Assembly: GCA_963921425.1 (NCBI GenBank)
Contig: OY992838.1
Location: 14,818,001 to 14,882,000 of the forward strand
DNA length: 64,000 nt
Reading direction: 5' to 3'
DNA from: Dryas octopetala
Lineage: Eukaryota > Streptophyta > Magnoliopsida > Rosales > Rosaceae
Under the pieces are notes generated by a model. The model searched no databases. It saw only the letters and a program-made list of their open reading frames with translations, and had not been told where the DNA came from. The translations under genes and the position numbers were made by a program. This document shows positions 1 through 11,833 of the stretch, in pieces; positions within the stretch are counted from its first letter, which is position 1; each line of letters opens with the position of its first letter.

Positions 1-1609
1 ATGGCTACATCAATCATAAGTTACAACTATCTATGTTTTGTAGTATAGCTGAAAAGTATCACTTTTGTACAAGTGATCAATTCATCTGCTTCTTCCTTCT
101 AATAGAAAAACAATTAATGAAGTATAGTTGAAAAGCATGGGATACTGCTAATTTAGTTTAATGAAGTATATCTGAGTAGATTGCAGTCATTAGATTGAAA
201 TCAAACGGAGGTGATGTTTTGATGAAAGACACTAAAAGTAAATTGTTATTGGAGAATCAACCCAGGAAAAAATAGATGTGGGATTCGATTGGTCTATAAA
301 ATTGAAGGTTTTTAATTCAATCTCTTCTACTAAATCACCTAATGATCCAATTTTCTTTTACTTTCCCATTCAAAAGGAAAAAAAAATGGAGTAATAGAGC
401 CGGCCACCTATTATGTCTTCATGGATTGGAGTATACCCATTCATTGTTCTTGATGCTTATAAGAAGGAAGAAGCAGATGAAATTGTAGACGTCAAATTCT
501 TTGGAGACGTCAACAAGATTGAGTTATGAAGAAAAAATTGTTTCCCAATAAAATCATTCAATAACCTAGTTGAAGGTTTCTCTAATTCTCCTAAAAGAAT
601 AATTGTTAGATTAAGTTGGACGATTCAGAACTAATGGAAGAGAAAAGAAGAAGAAAAAGTATTGGAGATGATCTAGGTCTTTGAAGATGATGTCTTTAAA
701 TCATAGGGAAAATACAATACATATTTATATTAAAAAATTAAATAGTAATTTTCACTACTAATTAAATTTGAGTCGAATAAGATAGTCTTTTAACAATAAT
801 CATATTATATATTCTAATGTGGCAAATATATAATGATATGTGCAAAATATTTTTGCCACATCAGATTAGGGCATATAGATCTTGTGCCCTATTAGGGTCC
901 AAAATCTTTTCCCTTATTTTGCATACATCAGTATATATTTGTCAAATCATATTAATATTATATTTAGTGAAAGACCATCATATCTTATCCATATAAAATT
1001 CAATGATTTTTTTTTATTCTATATGTTTGATTTATCTTATTTTTCATAGTTCATCATCACATCTGTTGATCGATCATCATTCTCATCAATATAGTTAGAG
1101 TAATCTTACCACCATGAAAACTATATATTCATGATTTTTTTTTTCTTGATAGACTATTCATGGGAATATGTTTCTAGCTAAAACTAGATGTAGATTCAAA
1201 AATCATTATAGGCGAATAAAGCCAATAAATTGAGATAATATACCAGAAAACGATAAAGCTCACTTGAATTAAACTTTTGATTCACTTAAATTGAAATGCC
1301 TTATAAAAATTGAACTTTTGCTCTTATTCGTCCAAAAAATAGATTCTACTATGAACACATCATTGTTCTAGCCTTCATAGAAATAGCCCACGCAGAAGCC
1401 CAAAGGGGGCAACAACCCAGCAACAACAAACAAAAACAAAAGAATTGTGTCGATAAAACTAATGTCGTTGGAAAAGAATATATATCGGCAAAACTCTTTC
1501 TGAGACCATGGAAGATTTATAATATTTATTAATCAAGTTTTTTCTTTTGTGATTCTTCGCACATTCTTAAGTTTTGCTAGATTGCTCATTATTGTCACTA
1601 TAATTTTTT
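1..1609. other. Unassigned AT-rich intergenic DNA
   Basis: No coding region, RNA gene or repeat end could be recognised here. The stretch is AT-rich with many stop codons in all frames, and the short open frames look like chance. It may be decayed transposon or flanking intergenic DNA. Confidence 0.4.
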
Positions 1610-1915
1610 CGGGCCAAAAGATGTTTTTGGTTCTTGTACTATGGATGAGTCGCACTTTGGTTATATCATTTCAATTTGAAGTTTTTAAGGATCGTGTTTC
1701 CATTAATGTCGCAATCAGGTCCAATCTGTCAAAATCGTTTACTTTAGAGCCAATCAGGTGGTACCACGTTGGCATTTTCCGTTTCGGTTGTGACGAATTG
1801 GACCTGATTGTGACACTAATGGAAACACGGTCCTACAAATGTGCAAATTGAAATGGTTGGACCAAAGTGCGACTTACCCCAAAGTACAAGAACTAAAAGT
1901 GACTTTACGCCAATT
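1610..1915. repeat. Foldback MITE-like inverted repeat
   Basis: The left arm (about 1625-1735) and the right arm (about 1800-1910) are imperfect reverse complements of roughly 110-130 bp. The arms share the blocks gttcttgtact, gtcgcacttt, catttcaattt, gtgtttccatta and atcaggtccaat. The centre is only about 60 bp. A short element made almost wholly of long inverted arms fits a foldback or Mutator-like MITE. No clear target duplication was found, so the exact ends are uncertain. The 100-codon open frame across it is a by-product of the repeat. Confidence 0.65.
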
Positions 1916-2317
1916 TTTCGTGCAAATGACGCTCTAGAAAATTTCTGGTTTGTGTTCTGTTAGGTGGACCAATACCGAACACAATAACAAATATATTTCG
2001 ATGGGTGTCAACCGAATGGGTCATTCGACAAACAGTCATCAAACAACATACTCTCACTCGATTGACATCCATCGAATGGACATATGAAGTAAACATGTTT
2101 GGATTCATTAATTCGGTGGGAGTGTTTTGAAAATACTAAACAATTTCAGTGGTTGGCTAATAAATACTGTCATCATATTCAGCATACTAGTACCGAATGA
2201 ACCTCTCCGATATGAATACCCATAAACCTCATTTACGTGCAAAAAACTCCAATTAATTCATATAAAAACATCATATTTATCAACAAATATGAAAAATCAA
2301 TCCAAAAAACTTAGAAA
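1916..2317. other. Unassigned stretch with a short hairpin
   Basis: No gene was recognised. A 13-nt inverted repeat (cgatgggtgtcaa at 1999-2011 against its near complement at 2062-2074) could form a hairpin with a loop of about 50 nt. The stretch ends at agaaa (2313-2317), the left target duplication of the copia element that follows. Confidence 0.4.
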
Positions 2318-2568
2318 TGTTATAAACTAAGAGTGTTTCTCAAAAAGCTTGTGTATTCCATCTTTGGTATAGGTGCCTATTTATAGGCTTACAATGATAG
2401 GATGGTTAATACAAATCATTAATCACTCATAAATTTGTTGGTTACAAATCACTAATTACCACCATTAGTACATAGGTTACAAGAATGTCATTAAGGCATA
2501 GGTTTCACAATAATGACGATATGATAATGGTACGGTCATCCACACATTAATCCTTATGATTTATAACA
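2318..2568 (-). repeat. Copia 3' LTR
   Basis: The repeat begins tgttataaac and ends ttataaca. It is nearly identical to 24301-24547. A TATA-like segment (cctatttatagg) at about 2380 is shared by both copies. On the minus strand the polypurine tract sits just upstream, so this is the 3' LTR. Confidence 0.92.
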
Positions 2569-3169
2569 CTCCCCCTTGGATGTCCACCATACAATGATAG
2601 TTGCCTCATTAAAATCTTGCTTGGAAAACTCAGTGGGAAAAAACCAAAGTGAAGGAAAAAGAGTACAACCTTATGGATCATTGATATGATGTTGAACGCG
2701 CTTATGTTGCCTCATTAAAACCTTGCTAGAAAAAACTCAGTGAGATAAAAACCTAGTCGAAGGAAAAAGAGTACAATGTGCATATGTCCATAAAAGTATA
2801 CTTCTTAATGCTTCCCCTGACAAGGATCTCCCCTTGATGATTGCATGCTTCAATTTGATTGCTTATAGAGTTGACGCAAACCTATTCCATACACCAACTT
2901 CTGAAATGTAGACTTCGGTAGAGATTTGGTGAAAGGTTCGCCAGCTTATCATTGGATCGAATTTGCTTGACTTCAATTTACTGACCTTTTTGAAGTTCAT
3001 GTGTATAGAAGAATTTTGGTGATATATGTGTGGTCATGTCACCTTTGATATATTCTTCCTTTATTTGAGCAATACAAGCAGCATTGTCTTCATACATAAC
3101 AGTTTGAGTGTTTGTTGGAGGTAGATCACATGTGCTCCGGATATGATGAATTACTGATCTTAGTCAAAC
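2569..3169 (-). other. Copia 3' non-coding region and polypurine tract
   Basis: This lies between the 3' LTR and the solo LTR that splits the element. It starts with ctcccccttgg, the complement of the polypurine tract. It holds two direct copies (about 80 bp each) of a motif beginning gttgcctcattaaaa, at about 2600 and 2706. The right part (about 2800-3169) continues into the RNase H end of pol at 5684, once the insertion is removed. Confidence 0.7.
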
Positions 3170-5678
3170 TGTAACGACCCGACCCAAATTTTCACTAGAA
3201 ATTTAATTTTTATTTAATTATGTTTTTAAGAAGTTTTTTTTTAAGGATGTTAAATTGTATTTTAAAGATTTGAGATTTATTTAAAAAATAAAAAGGGTTT
3301 TGAATTATTTATTTGTTTTAATTTTGGGCTTGACCAAAAAATTGACTTTTAAAATAAAAGGGCTTTCGATTTTGACTTCGGATCCGTTAGATAGGTTTCG
3401 AGCCCACAATTTCATAGACACGTAGCACGCGTCGATTCGAGTTACGGTTTGTGAGATATGGGCGTTTGAAGCGAGGGGCAATTTCGTAAAATTGACAAAG
3501 TGGGATTTAAATACCCAAAATCAGAAATTTTTTTCTGATTTCTCTCTCTCTCTAGAACCTTCTACCAGCTTCTCTCTCCTCCCTTTATCTCTCTCTCCCC
3601 GCACTCTCTCCCTCTGTCTTCTCTCCCCCGCAACCACCCCTGCGCCCACAACCCAGCAACCACCACCCACCCCTGCCGGCCTCTGCCTCTGACAAGCACA
3701 CCCTCCAGGCGCCGACCACCCTCCCACGCTCACTCTCTCTCCTCATTCTCTCTCTCCCCTTTTTTCACTGTGTGCGACCAACTGAGCCACCCAGCCACTT
3801 CCGGTGACTTTTCTGTCGACTTCGACCACCGGCGAGCCTCCCCTGACGCCGACCAGCTTAGCTCCGGCCTTCCTCCAGCCCAACCCAGCTCCCCTGCACA
3901 TCGGAAAAACTCGCCAGAAAACCATCCAACCGCCGCCCCTTCTCTTTGGCCATTCCGGCCACCTCCAGCCTCCGTTCGGCTTGTTTCCAGGCGACGCGGC
4001 TGTAGCTCGTGACGATCCGGCGGAGGATCAAAGCTAAGGCAATCTCTGTGAGTGGACTTGGTTTCTTGAACGTTTTTATAAATTCATGGATGTGTTCATG
4101 TTTAATATCTTGAGTAATTGATTACTGAGTAGTGAGTTGGATTTTGTTTTCCTTAAAATGATTTTCAAAAACTTCGAGATATAAGTCATGATTTTTATAA
4201 TGATTTTATCCAAATATGATGACTTGTGAATTTGACCTTGATTTTAATTGAATTATGGGTTTTAAATGATTATTTGCCCATTTAATTATTGGAAAACCAA
4301 ATATGAGATTTTATCTAGCTTTGAAAATTTGTAAATGAGATTTCCATGTTGAGAATTGACTTTGTTGATTTGAGAATTTTCGTTGTGGAGGATAACTTAT
4401 TTTGAATTTGAAATTTATGCAATAAGTTCATGGATTTAAAGTTTCTTGGGAAAGTACAATAATCTATTCTTGATGGAAAAAGATTTATTTGGGTTATGGA
4501 AAAAAAAAAAAAATGGTTTTCAAACCACCCTTGCAGTACCCTCCAGGTTATCAGATTGGATAGGTCTTTGGGACCCATCACGACACACATATAGGCTTTC
4601 GGCCGTGTGTCGGGATGCTTCGCCCTTTGGGGGCTACTCTGCGTGCACATATGACAGAATTGCCTGCACGTGCTGGTTTTATTCGCATGTGTGTATGGCC
4701 AGGATATTGCCTGCACGTGTTGGATTTTACTCCACGCGTGTGTATGGCCAGGATATTGCCTGCACGCGTGTTGGATTTTACTCCACGCGTGTGTATGGCC
4801 AGGATATTGCCTGCACACGTTGGATTTCATTCCACGCGTGTGTATGGCCAGGATATTGCCTGCCTGTGCGATGCAGGAATTCCGCACAGGTGTATGGCCA
4901 GGATTATTCAGGGTATATAGCATGGTGGAAAAATAAAATTGATATCTTCAAGAGTTTTAAATATGGATTTTAAGTGAGAAATACTTTTCGAGTTTTATTG
5001 AGATTTCGATTTCATTATTTTTATGACTTCGTTAAATTAAATGATTTACTATTGAGAAATGTGTTTTGAGTTATCTTTTCTTTGAGTTCCATTAGTTTTA
5101 TAATACTTTTAAAGCTTGAAAATGGTTTTAAAACTGGAGGATTTCAAAGAGTGACGTGAGGTCTTAGAGCTAAACGTGGTTTTGAAGGATTTTCTGAGAA
5201 AGGAAGTTTACTCTTGTTTCGTTTCTATTAAACTGTCCATTCACTGAGTTATCTCACAGTTTTTCTTGTTTTGTCTTAAATTGTCCCCCCAGGCAAATTA
5301 GCAGTGGTGGAGGTCGGGCCAATCACGTCGAGGCATTTACGTCCATATTTCGAGGCATTTACGTCCATATTCCTACTCAGAACAGTAGGCGCCATTCTAT
5401 TTCCAGTGTAAAAATATCTTATAATAGATTAGTGGCTCTGATAACCACTCCCAAGATTTTTAAGATGGTTTTTCTGTGAATTGTTGGGTCAGAGACCCTT
5501 TTTGGTTGTTGTAGAGGTGATTGATATCTTAGAAGTGTTTTTTAACAGGTATTGAAATTTCTGGGTTAGTCCATTTTCAGGGGAGGTTCTGCCGAATTTT
5601 CGGTAGGATTTTCCTTGAATTTGGATTCTCGTAGGACCTTTCCGGGTTTCGGGGTGGAATTCGGGGGCGGTCCTGTCA
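3170..5678 (+). mobile_element. Large solo LTR, copy 1
   Basis: A 2509-bp element starts TGTAACGACCCGACCC and ends GGTCCTGTCA. It is flanked by caaac at 3165-3169 and 5679-5683, a perfect 5-bp duplication, and sits in copia sequence. TG...CA ends with a 5-bp duplication and no internal gag-pol identify a solo LTR, or a short non-autonomous element of that type. Inside are a CT-rich, proline-codon-rich tract (3540-3770), a 50-bp minisatellite (4692-4910) and a conserved block ending CCCCCCAGG at about 5285-5293. Three more copies lie at 11834-14915, 47500-50835 and 60989 onward. The open frames at 3492-4037 are low-complexity and I do not call them genes. Confidence 0.9.
4692..4910 (+). repeat. 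50-bp minisatellite inside the LTR
   Basis: The phrase tgtatggccaggat recurs at 4692, 4741, 4792, 4841 and 4891, a period of about 50 bp. Between occurrences lie tgcctgcacg and ggattttactccacgcgtg. The overlapping open frames on both strands here come from the repeat itself. Confidence 0.9.
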
Positions 5679-5683
5679 CAAAC

Positions 5684-8600
5684 ACATTCTCGGCTAGCTT
5701 CATGGAGAGCAAGTATTTCTGAATGGTTAGAGGAAGTAGCAACCAATGTTTGCTTTGTAGACCTCCATGAGATTGCTGTATTTCCACAAGTAAACACATA
5801 TCAGGTTTGGGAGTAGCCCTTGTGCAGATCTGAGAGATATCTAGAATCTGCGTATCCAACAAGACTTGAGCCATTGGAAGATTCACTTGAATAATATAGA
5901 CCCATATATATCTAATGTTCGACAAAGGTAACGTAAGATATGTTTGACACCATTCCAATGCCTATGTGTTGGAGCAAAGCTATATCTGGCTAACAAATTA
6001 ATTCACTGAGAATGATATATTCGGTCTAGTACATTGTGCTAAGTATAATAAAGCATTTATTGCACTAAGATATGGCACTTCTGGGCCAAGGATCTTTTCA
6101 TTATCCTCTTTAGGATGAAACAGATCCTTTTTAGTGTCAAGAGATCGGACAACCATTAGAGTGCTTAATGGATGGGCTTTATCCATACTAAAATGTTTTA
6201 AAACCTTTTCGATATAGGTTGCTAACTGATGGACAAGAATTTCATTTGCACAATGCTCGATCTGTAGGCCGAGACAATATTTTGTTTTCCCCATATCCTT
6301 CATTTGAAATTCATTTTTCAAATAATCGACAATTTTTACAATCTTTTCAGGAGTTCCAATTAAATTCATGTCATCGACATATACTGCCACTATTGCAAAT
6401 CCAGAACTTGATTTCTTTATAAAAACACAAGGGCATATAGGATATTAATATAACCATTTTTTGTCAAATATTCACTAAGACGATTATACCACAATCGCCC
6501 AGATTGTTTTAACTCATACAATGATCGATCGTCTCAATTTGATGAATACATATTTCGGGGTTTTGTTTCAGGCAACTTAAATCCTTCTGGGACTTTCATA
6601 TATATATATATATATATATATATTGGCATCTAACTCTCCATATAAATATGCTGTAACAACATCCATAAGTCTCATATCAAGCTTTTTTGAAACTGCGAGA
6701 CTAATTAAATATCGAAATTTAATTGAGTCCATAACAGGAGAATATCTTTCCTCATAATCAATTCCAGGCCTTTGTGAGAAACCTTGTGCAACGAGACAAG
6801 CTTTATATCTTGCAATCTCATTTTTCTCATTTATCTTTCTTGTAAAAATCCACTTGTAACCTACAGGGTTAACATTTTCTAGTGTTTGAACTACAGGTCC
6901 AAATACACCACGTTTTTCCAAAGAACTTAATTATGCCTGGATTGCATCCATCCATTTAGGCCAATCTTGCCTTTGTCTGCATTCATTAACATATCTTGGT
7001 TCAATATTATCATCATTTTTTGTAATATCAGTAGTTTCTGCAAATGAGAATATATCATCAATAATAATCTCATTGTGATCCCACAATTCATTAGTGTATG
7101 CATAATTTACTGAGATTTCTTTATTGTTAAGTACATGTGCCTCTTCAGGAGCTTGTGTTTCTTCAAGGATATTTTCCCTTTCAGAATTTGAGAAATCATG
7201 AAGTGTTGGTTCATTGGTTATTTCTCTTTCAAGAACCTCTTATGGAGCATTCTCTCTAGGATTTGAATGCACTTTTAATTTCCTCTTACAAGGGGCTGCT
7301 GAATCCTTTGAACCTAAAGGTTTGCCACGCTTTAGGTGTGCAATAGAGGATTCGTTTGCTGCCACATTAGTTTTTCCAATTGGGACATTAATTCTTGCAA
7401 GTGCATTTGCGGCCGGTATATGTGATTTAGTCACTTTTGCTATATAAGTAAATGCATCTAGCATTTGATTAGCAATACTTTGAAGATGTACTATCCTTTG
7501 TACCTTATTTTCACACTGAGTTGTACGAGGATCAAGATGAGACATGGTGGATACATTCCACGACAATTCATGCCGTTCTTTAGGAACAGTCTTTTATCCC
7601 TTTAACGGCGAGAAGATAGTTTCATCAAAGTGACAATCCGCAAAACGTGCTGTAAAAGTACACCTGGCAAGGGTTCGAGATATCTAATAATGAAAGGTGA
7701 ATTAAAACCAATATAAATGCCAAGTCTGCGTTGAGAACCCATTTTAGTGCGTTTTGAGGGTGCAACAGGCACATATACCGCACAACCAAAAACTCGTAGA
7801 TGTGAAATATTAGGTTGAGTACCAGAAACGAGTTGTAAAAGAGAGTAAGAATTATGGGCAACATGTCTCAATCTAACTAATGATGCAGCATGTAAAAACT
7901 GCATGTCCCCATGCAGAAATTGGCAATTTTGTTTTCAAAAATAAAGTTCGAGCGATCAATTGAATACGCCTAATAAAAGCTTCTGCTAGTCCATTTTGGG
8001 TATGAACATGGGAATTGGATGTTCAACATCAATTTGAAAGGACATATAATACTCATCAAAAGTTTGAGATGTAAACTCTCTAGCATTATCAAGTCGAATA
8101 GACTTGATAGAATAATCTGGAAATTGTGCTCATAATTTAATTATTTGAGCAAGTAACTTAGAGAATGAAACATTACAAGTCGATAATAGGCTAACATGGA
8201 ACCATCTTGTGGATACATCAACTAGGACCATAAAGTAACGAAACGGTCCACATGGTGGTTGAATAGGCCCACAAATGTCTCCTTGAATTCTTTCTAAAAA
8301 TGTTGGGGATTCAAATTCAACCTTTAATAATGATGGTCTGATGACCAACTTTCCTTGTGAGCAAGCTTTGCATAACTTATTAACAAACAACACAATGGGT
8401 TTGTTTGTCAACGAATGCCCAGATGATCTGACAATGATCCTTCTCATCATTGTGGATCCAGGGTGACCAAGATGGTCATGCCAAAGTATAAAGGAATTCA
8501 GGTCAGTGAACTTCGGGTTCATGACATTATTGGCTTCAATTATTTTTATTTTTATATAATATATCCCTAAAGAGAAAGCTGAGAGTTTTTCCAATATAAG

Positions 8601-9031
8601 CTTCTAGCTATCTATATTGGAGGTGATTGAATTCCACATTGTTCTCATTTGTAGTTTAATTGTGGTATCCATTCACACGTATGTCTTTAAAACTAAGTAG
8701 ATTTCTTCTAGATCTGATAAAGTATAAAGCATTTTGAATGGAAAATTGTGTCCCATTTGGTAACAGAATTGAAGAACCTGATATAGTAGTTACATATATT
8801 AGCTTTTGACAATGTTAAATTCGAAAAATATTTTCGATCTCAGAGAATTGTGTGTCACACTATTTGCTAGACAGACATCTTCACCATTATTTTTTAAATG
8901 GGAATATCTACAGGTCTCATCCATGTGAACTAATATAAAAATAAAATAAATTAAACCAATTACTCAAAAATGAAGGAAATTAAAATATTTATTCAATTGA
9001 AAAACTTTATTCTGACTTGAGAACATACAAA
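5684..9031 (-). pseudogene. Copia pol remnant (integrase, RT, RNase H)
   Basis: Read on the minus strand, pieces appear in order. At 8594-8130 is a GAG-pre-integrase and integrase start, with HDHLGHPGSTMM and a downstream CxxC-type knuckle (CKACSQGK). At 7904-7602 is the integrase end, with HLRVFGCAVYVP. Reverse transcriptase lies at 6921-6577, with YKWIFTRK and a ACLVAQGFSQRPGIDYEE segment, and at 6390-5998, with the catalytic YVDD box (AVYVDDMNLIG). RNase H follows from about 5958 and runs into the solo LTR. Frameshifts and stops separate the pieces. A TA microsatellite (about 6599-6621) has expanded inside RT and replaces the expected IYMK codons with an IY run. The protein would have copied and integrated the retrotransposon; this copy cannot. 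Confidence 0.88.
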
Positions 9032-9525
9032 CACTACAAGAAAAAAAGCTTTGGGCGACGAACTAAGTTCCTCTCCCAAAGTCAAATTTCGTCGCCCAAA
9101 CTTTTGGGCAACGAACGGAGTTTGTAGACAATTTGGCCGCCTAATCGATGATGCCCAAGAGTTTGGGCGACGAACCAGTAAATTTCGTCGGCCAAAGACA
9201 CCTGAGGCAACGGTTTTTTTCGTCTCCCGAACCAAGAAGTTCGTCGCCCAAAACCTACTTTGGGCGACGAACCTCTTAGTTCCTCGCCCAAAACATTTTT
9301 GGGCGACGGATAATTTCGTCGTCCAAACATTCTTTGGGCGAGGAATTAAGATATTCGTCGCCCAAAGTATGTTTTGGGCGACGAATTCAACCGTCGCCTA
9401 AACACGGTTTGGGAGAGGGATCATTAATTTCCTCACCCCAAACCTAGTTTAGGCGACGAAATTATTCGTCGCCCCAAGGATTTTTAGGCGACGAATAATT
9501 TCGTCGCCTAAACATTATTTTTTTA
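9032..9525. repeat. CACTA-1 left terminal and subterminal repeats
   Basis: This stretch starts with the terminal inverted repeat and contains over a dozen copies, in both orientations, of a motif close to ttgggcgacgaa. In En/Spm elements such subterminal arrays are bound by the element's own DNA-binding protein. Some units carry the variant gcgagg for gcgacg. The open frames on both strands here come from the repeat. Confidence 0.9.
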
Positions 9526-9694
9526 AAAAAAATTTTAAAAATTTAATTTAAATTATATATTTAAATTAAATAATATAAAAGAAAAATCTTTATTCAAAAA
9601 CTATATAAAACAAAATTAATTAATTTTATATATCCAAATATCCATACAAAGTAGAAACAATTTAATACTATATGCAAATATACTTAGTACATCA

Positions 9695-11478
9695 CTAATG
9701 GCTCCCTAAGTCAGTAGCATCATCGGCACCGGTGGAGGAGTCTGGCATGCACTGGTCAATGTTCGGTGGCAGCACAAACCCAGGTACAATCCTGGCCAAC
9801 TGGCCAAACATCTGCTGCATTTGTTGCACCTTACTTGTTTGCTCCGCATATGCCGCTCTCGACTCTTCTAGCTGACCCTTCAACAGCTGCACTTCAGTGG
9901 ACAGGTTGACTAATTCTGCAGATGGCTGAGACGAAGACCCGGCGCTGAGATCACGAACCCGACCCGCTCCCATTCCGCGTATCTCCCTACCACGCCTAAC
10001 ACCTAGTGTCTCCGTCATAATACGAAGACCGGCATCGCGATCGGGGACTGGGATCGACTCCAACGGAGTGTCCGGAGGGTACTGGCTGGCCACCTCCTCC
10101 AAATAACTCGCCTTCTTGGCGAGCATCTCAGCCTTCAAAATGTTATACACAAGTTAGAAATTAGGAAATCAAATACAAATATTAAAAATTGTGAAATAAA
10201 ACTAAAATATAAAAAACTAACGTGCTTCGCCTTGCCCTTGTCGTTGCCGGGTCGGCCATAAACATCGCCGTAGTTGTCGAGCTCCGAAAATTGCGAACCA
10301 ACCTGAAAAAGAATGTAATGGTGACAAAAACTCAAACAATACTAAGAAATATATATTAAATTAAATAATGGCGCACCTGACGATACGACTCCACTCGGTA
10401 TGAGAAGGGCATGGAACCACCATGATGATCAATCCTTGCGGGCGCTTTCCAGTTCTTAAGATTGGCATTCGACTTCTTCTGTTAAATATTAAGCAAATTG
10501 TAAATGCATTAGTGCATACACAATAAAAGAATAACATAAGAAAAAATATTTTTGATGTCTTAAATGATATAACATACCAAAAATTCCGGACTCTGAAAAT
10601 GAGTGCATAACCACTGCCACTGATCAAGCCGAGATGCCATCTCCGGAGGAGGGCTGGCCAATGCCTCAGCTGCCGATCCAAACATGTTATATTCCCTGTG
10701 CAGCTCGTGCTTCCATTGTGTGTAAACTTTTCTCAATAACTTCTCCACATACCTAGCTACATCCGGATCCTCCATCCGAATGTCATAGTTTACCTGAAAA
10801 AAATGCAATTATCAAATTGTTAGGAATGATCAAATTAATCATTTTGTATTAATTGAAATATACTCACAGAAATGGAGCCCATAATGCTCCTCTTGATGGC
10901 GTCATCAACCTTTTGCCAACTGGGGAAAAGCATGGGGCAGTCGCCACGGATAATCGCCCCGACAAAGGAAGCGAAAGTATTATGCACCTCCTTGCTCGGT
11001 CGTAGGTGATCTTGCTGAACAATGATGCGAATCCTCTCGTTTGTCGTGCGCGTGAGTCGGGACGCCTTCAACCCTCTACTTATCCCCCTCGTGGTTTTGG
11101 TACCTAGAAAAGCAAATATAATATATTAATTTCACAGTAATCTTATAACATCTAAATAAAATTAAACATAAACACAAGTGCTGTGAAAACATTTTTCTTA
11201 CTCTCTGATGATGAGGCAGTACGAGTGGATGATGCAACATTATCATATGCACCATAACGGTGACCACGCCGGGCCCTCCGTGCCGACTGAATCGCAGACC
11301 CAGTACTAGATGAGAGATCTGGGGCTATCGCCGGGGTCGATCCGCTCTGGACTATGAGGTCGGGCTGTACTGCAGGGGCGGGCTGTGCTGCAGGGGCGGG
11401 CTGAGCTGCAGGGGCGGACATAGATGCTGAACTGGACCTCCGAGATCCACCCCTGTTCGAGATCAAACTCATCTGCAC
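9695..11478 (-). CDS. CACTA-1 first-ORF protein, Transposase_24-like
   Basis: Six exons join in frame with GT-AG junctions: 11478-11202, 11103-10868, 10793-10578, 10478-10377, 10302-10222 and 10132-9695. They give about 449 residues with no internal stop. The start is the first ATG (MSLISNRGGSRRSS), followed by an Ala/Pro/Gln-rich repeat and a basic stretch (ARRARRGHRYG). The middle resembles the plant Ptta/En/Spm transposase family (Transposase_24): WKHELHREYN, then FSYRVESYRQ and GSQFSELDNYGDVY. The C-terminal exon has a heptad-like Leu/Gln-rich segment that could form a coiled coil. By analogy with TNPA it may bind the subterminal motifs or regulate the element; this is inference. The gene lies about 100 bp downstream of the TNP2 stop, on the same strand. 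A homologous but broken copy is in CACTA-3. Confidence 0.82.
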
Positions 11479-11833
11479 AATTCAATAAATATTTATGTTA
11501 GTCAAAAAGAAAACTAAAGTAATGACTTACTAATTTGAATCATCATTATCACTTACTAATATAAATCACCATTATCAATTACTAATCTGAATCACCACTA
11601 GAAATACTCATTTCATCATCATCATCATCATCATCGATACCATCAACATCATCATCTTCATCTTCATCTTCATATTCATCTTCATCATCTTCATCATCAT
11701 CATCTTCGATGAAATCATTAACATCAATTCGGGGAAGTGGCCCAAGATCAATTGATAAGGCATCGATCTCAATTGGAGGAACATCATGTATCTCGACTTG
11801 TTGTATGATAACATCATTGTTGTATGGATTGGG

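Noticed and set aside
3492..4037. Pro/Ser/Leu-rich open frames on both strands in LTR copy 1
   Set aside because: They follow CT-rich low-complexity sequence inside a solo LTR, overlap on both strands, and have no domain or conserved frame in the other copies.
4315..4973. Overlapping open frames of 202 and 175 codons
   Set aside because: They are produced by the 50-bp minisatellite; the repeated GQDIACT-type peptides differ by frame and occur on both strands.
9032..9525. CRISPR-like array of short repeats
   Set aside because: The units are in both orientations, irregularly spaced, and sit next to CACTA terminal repeats; the DNA is from a plant.
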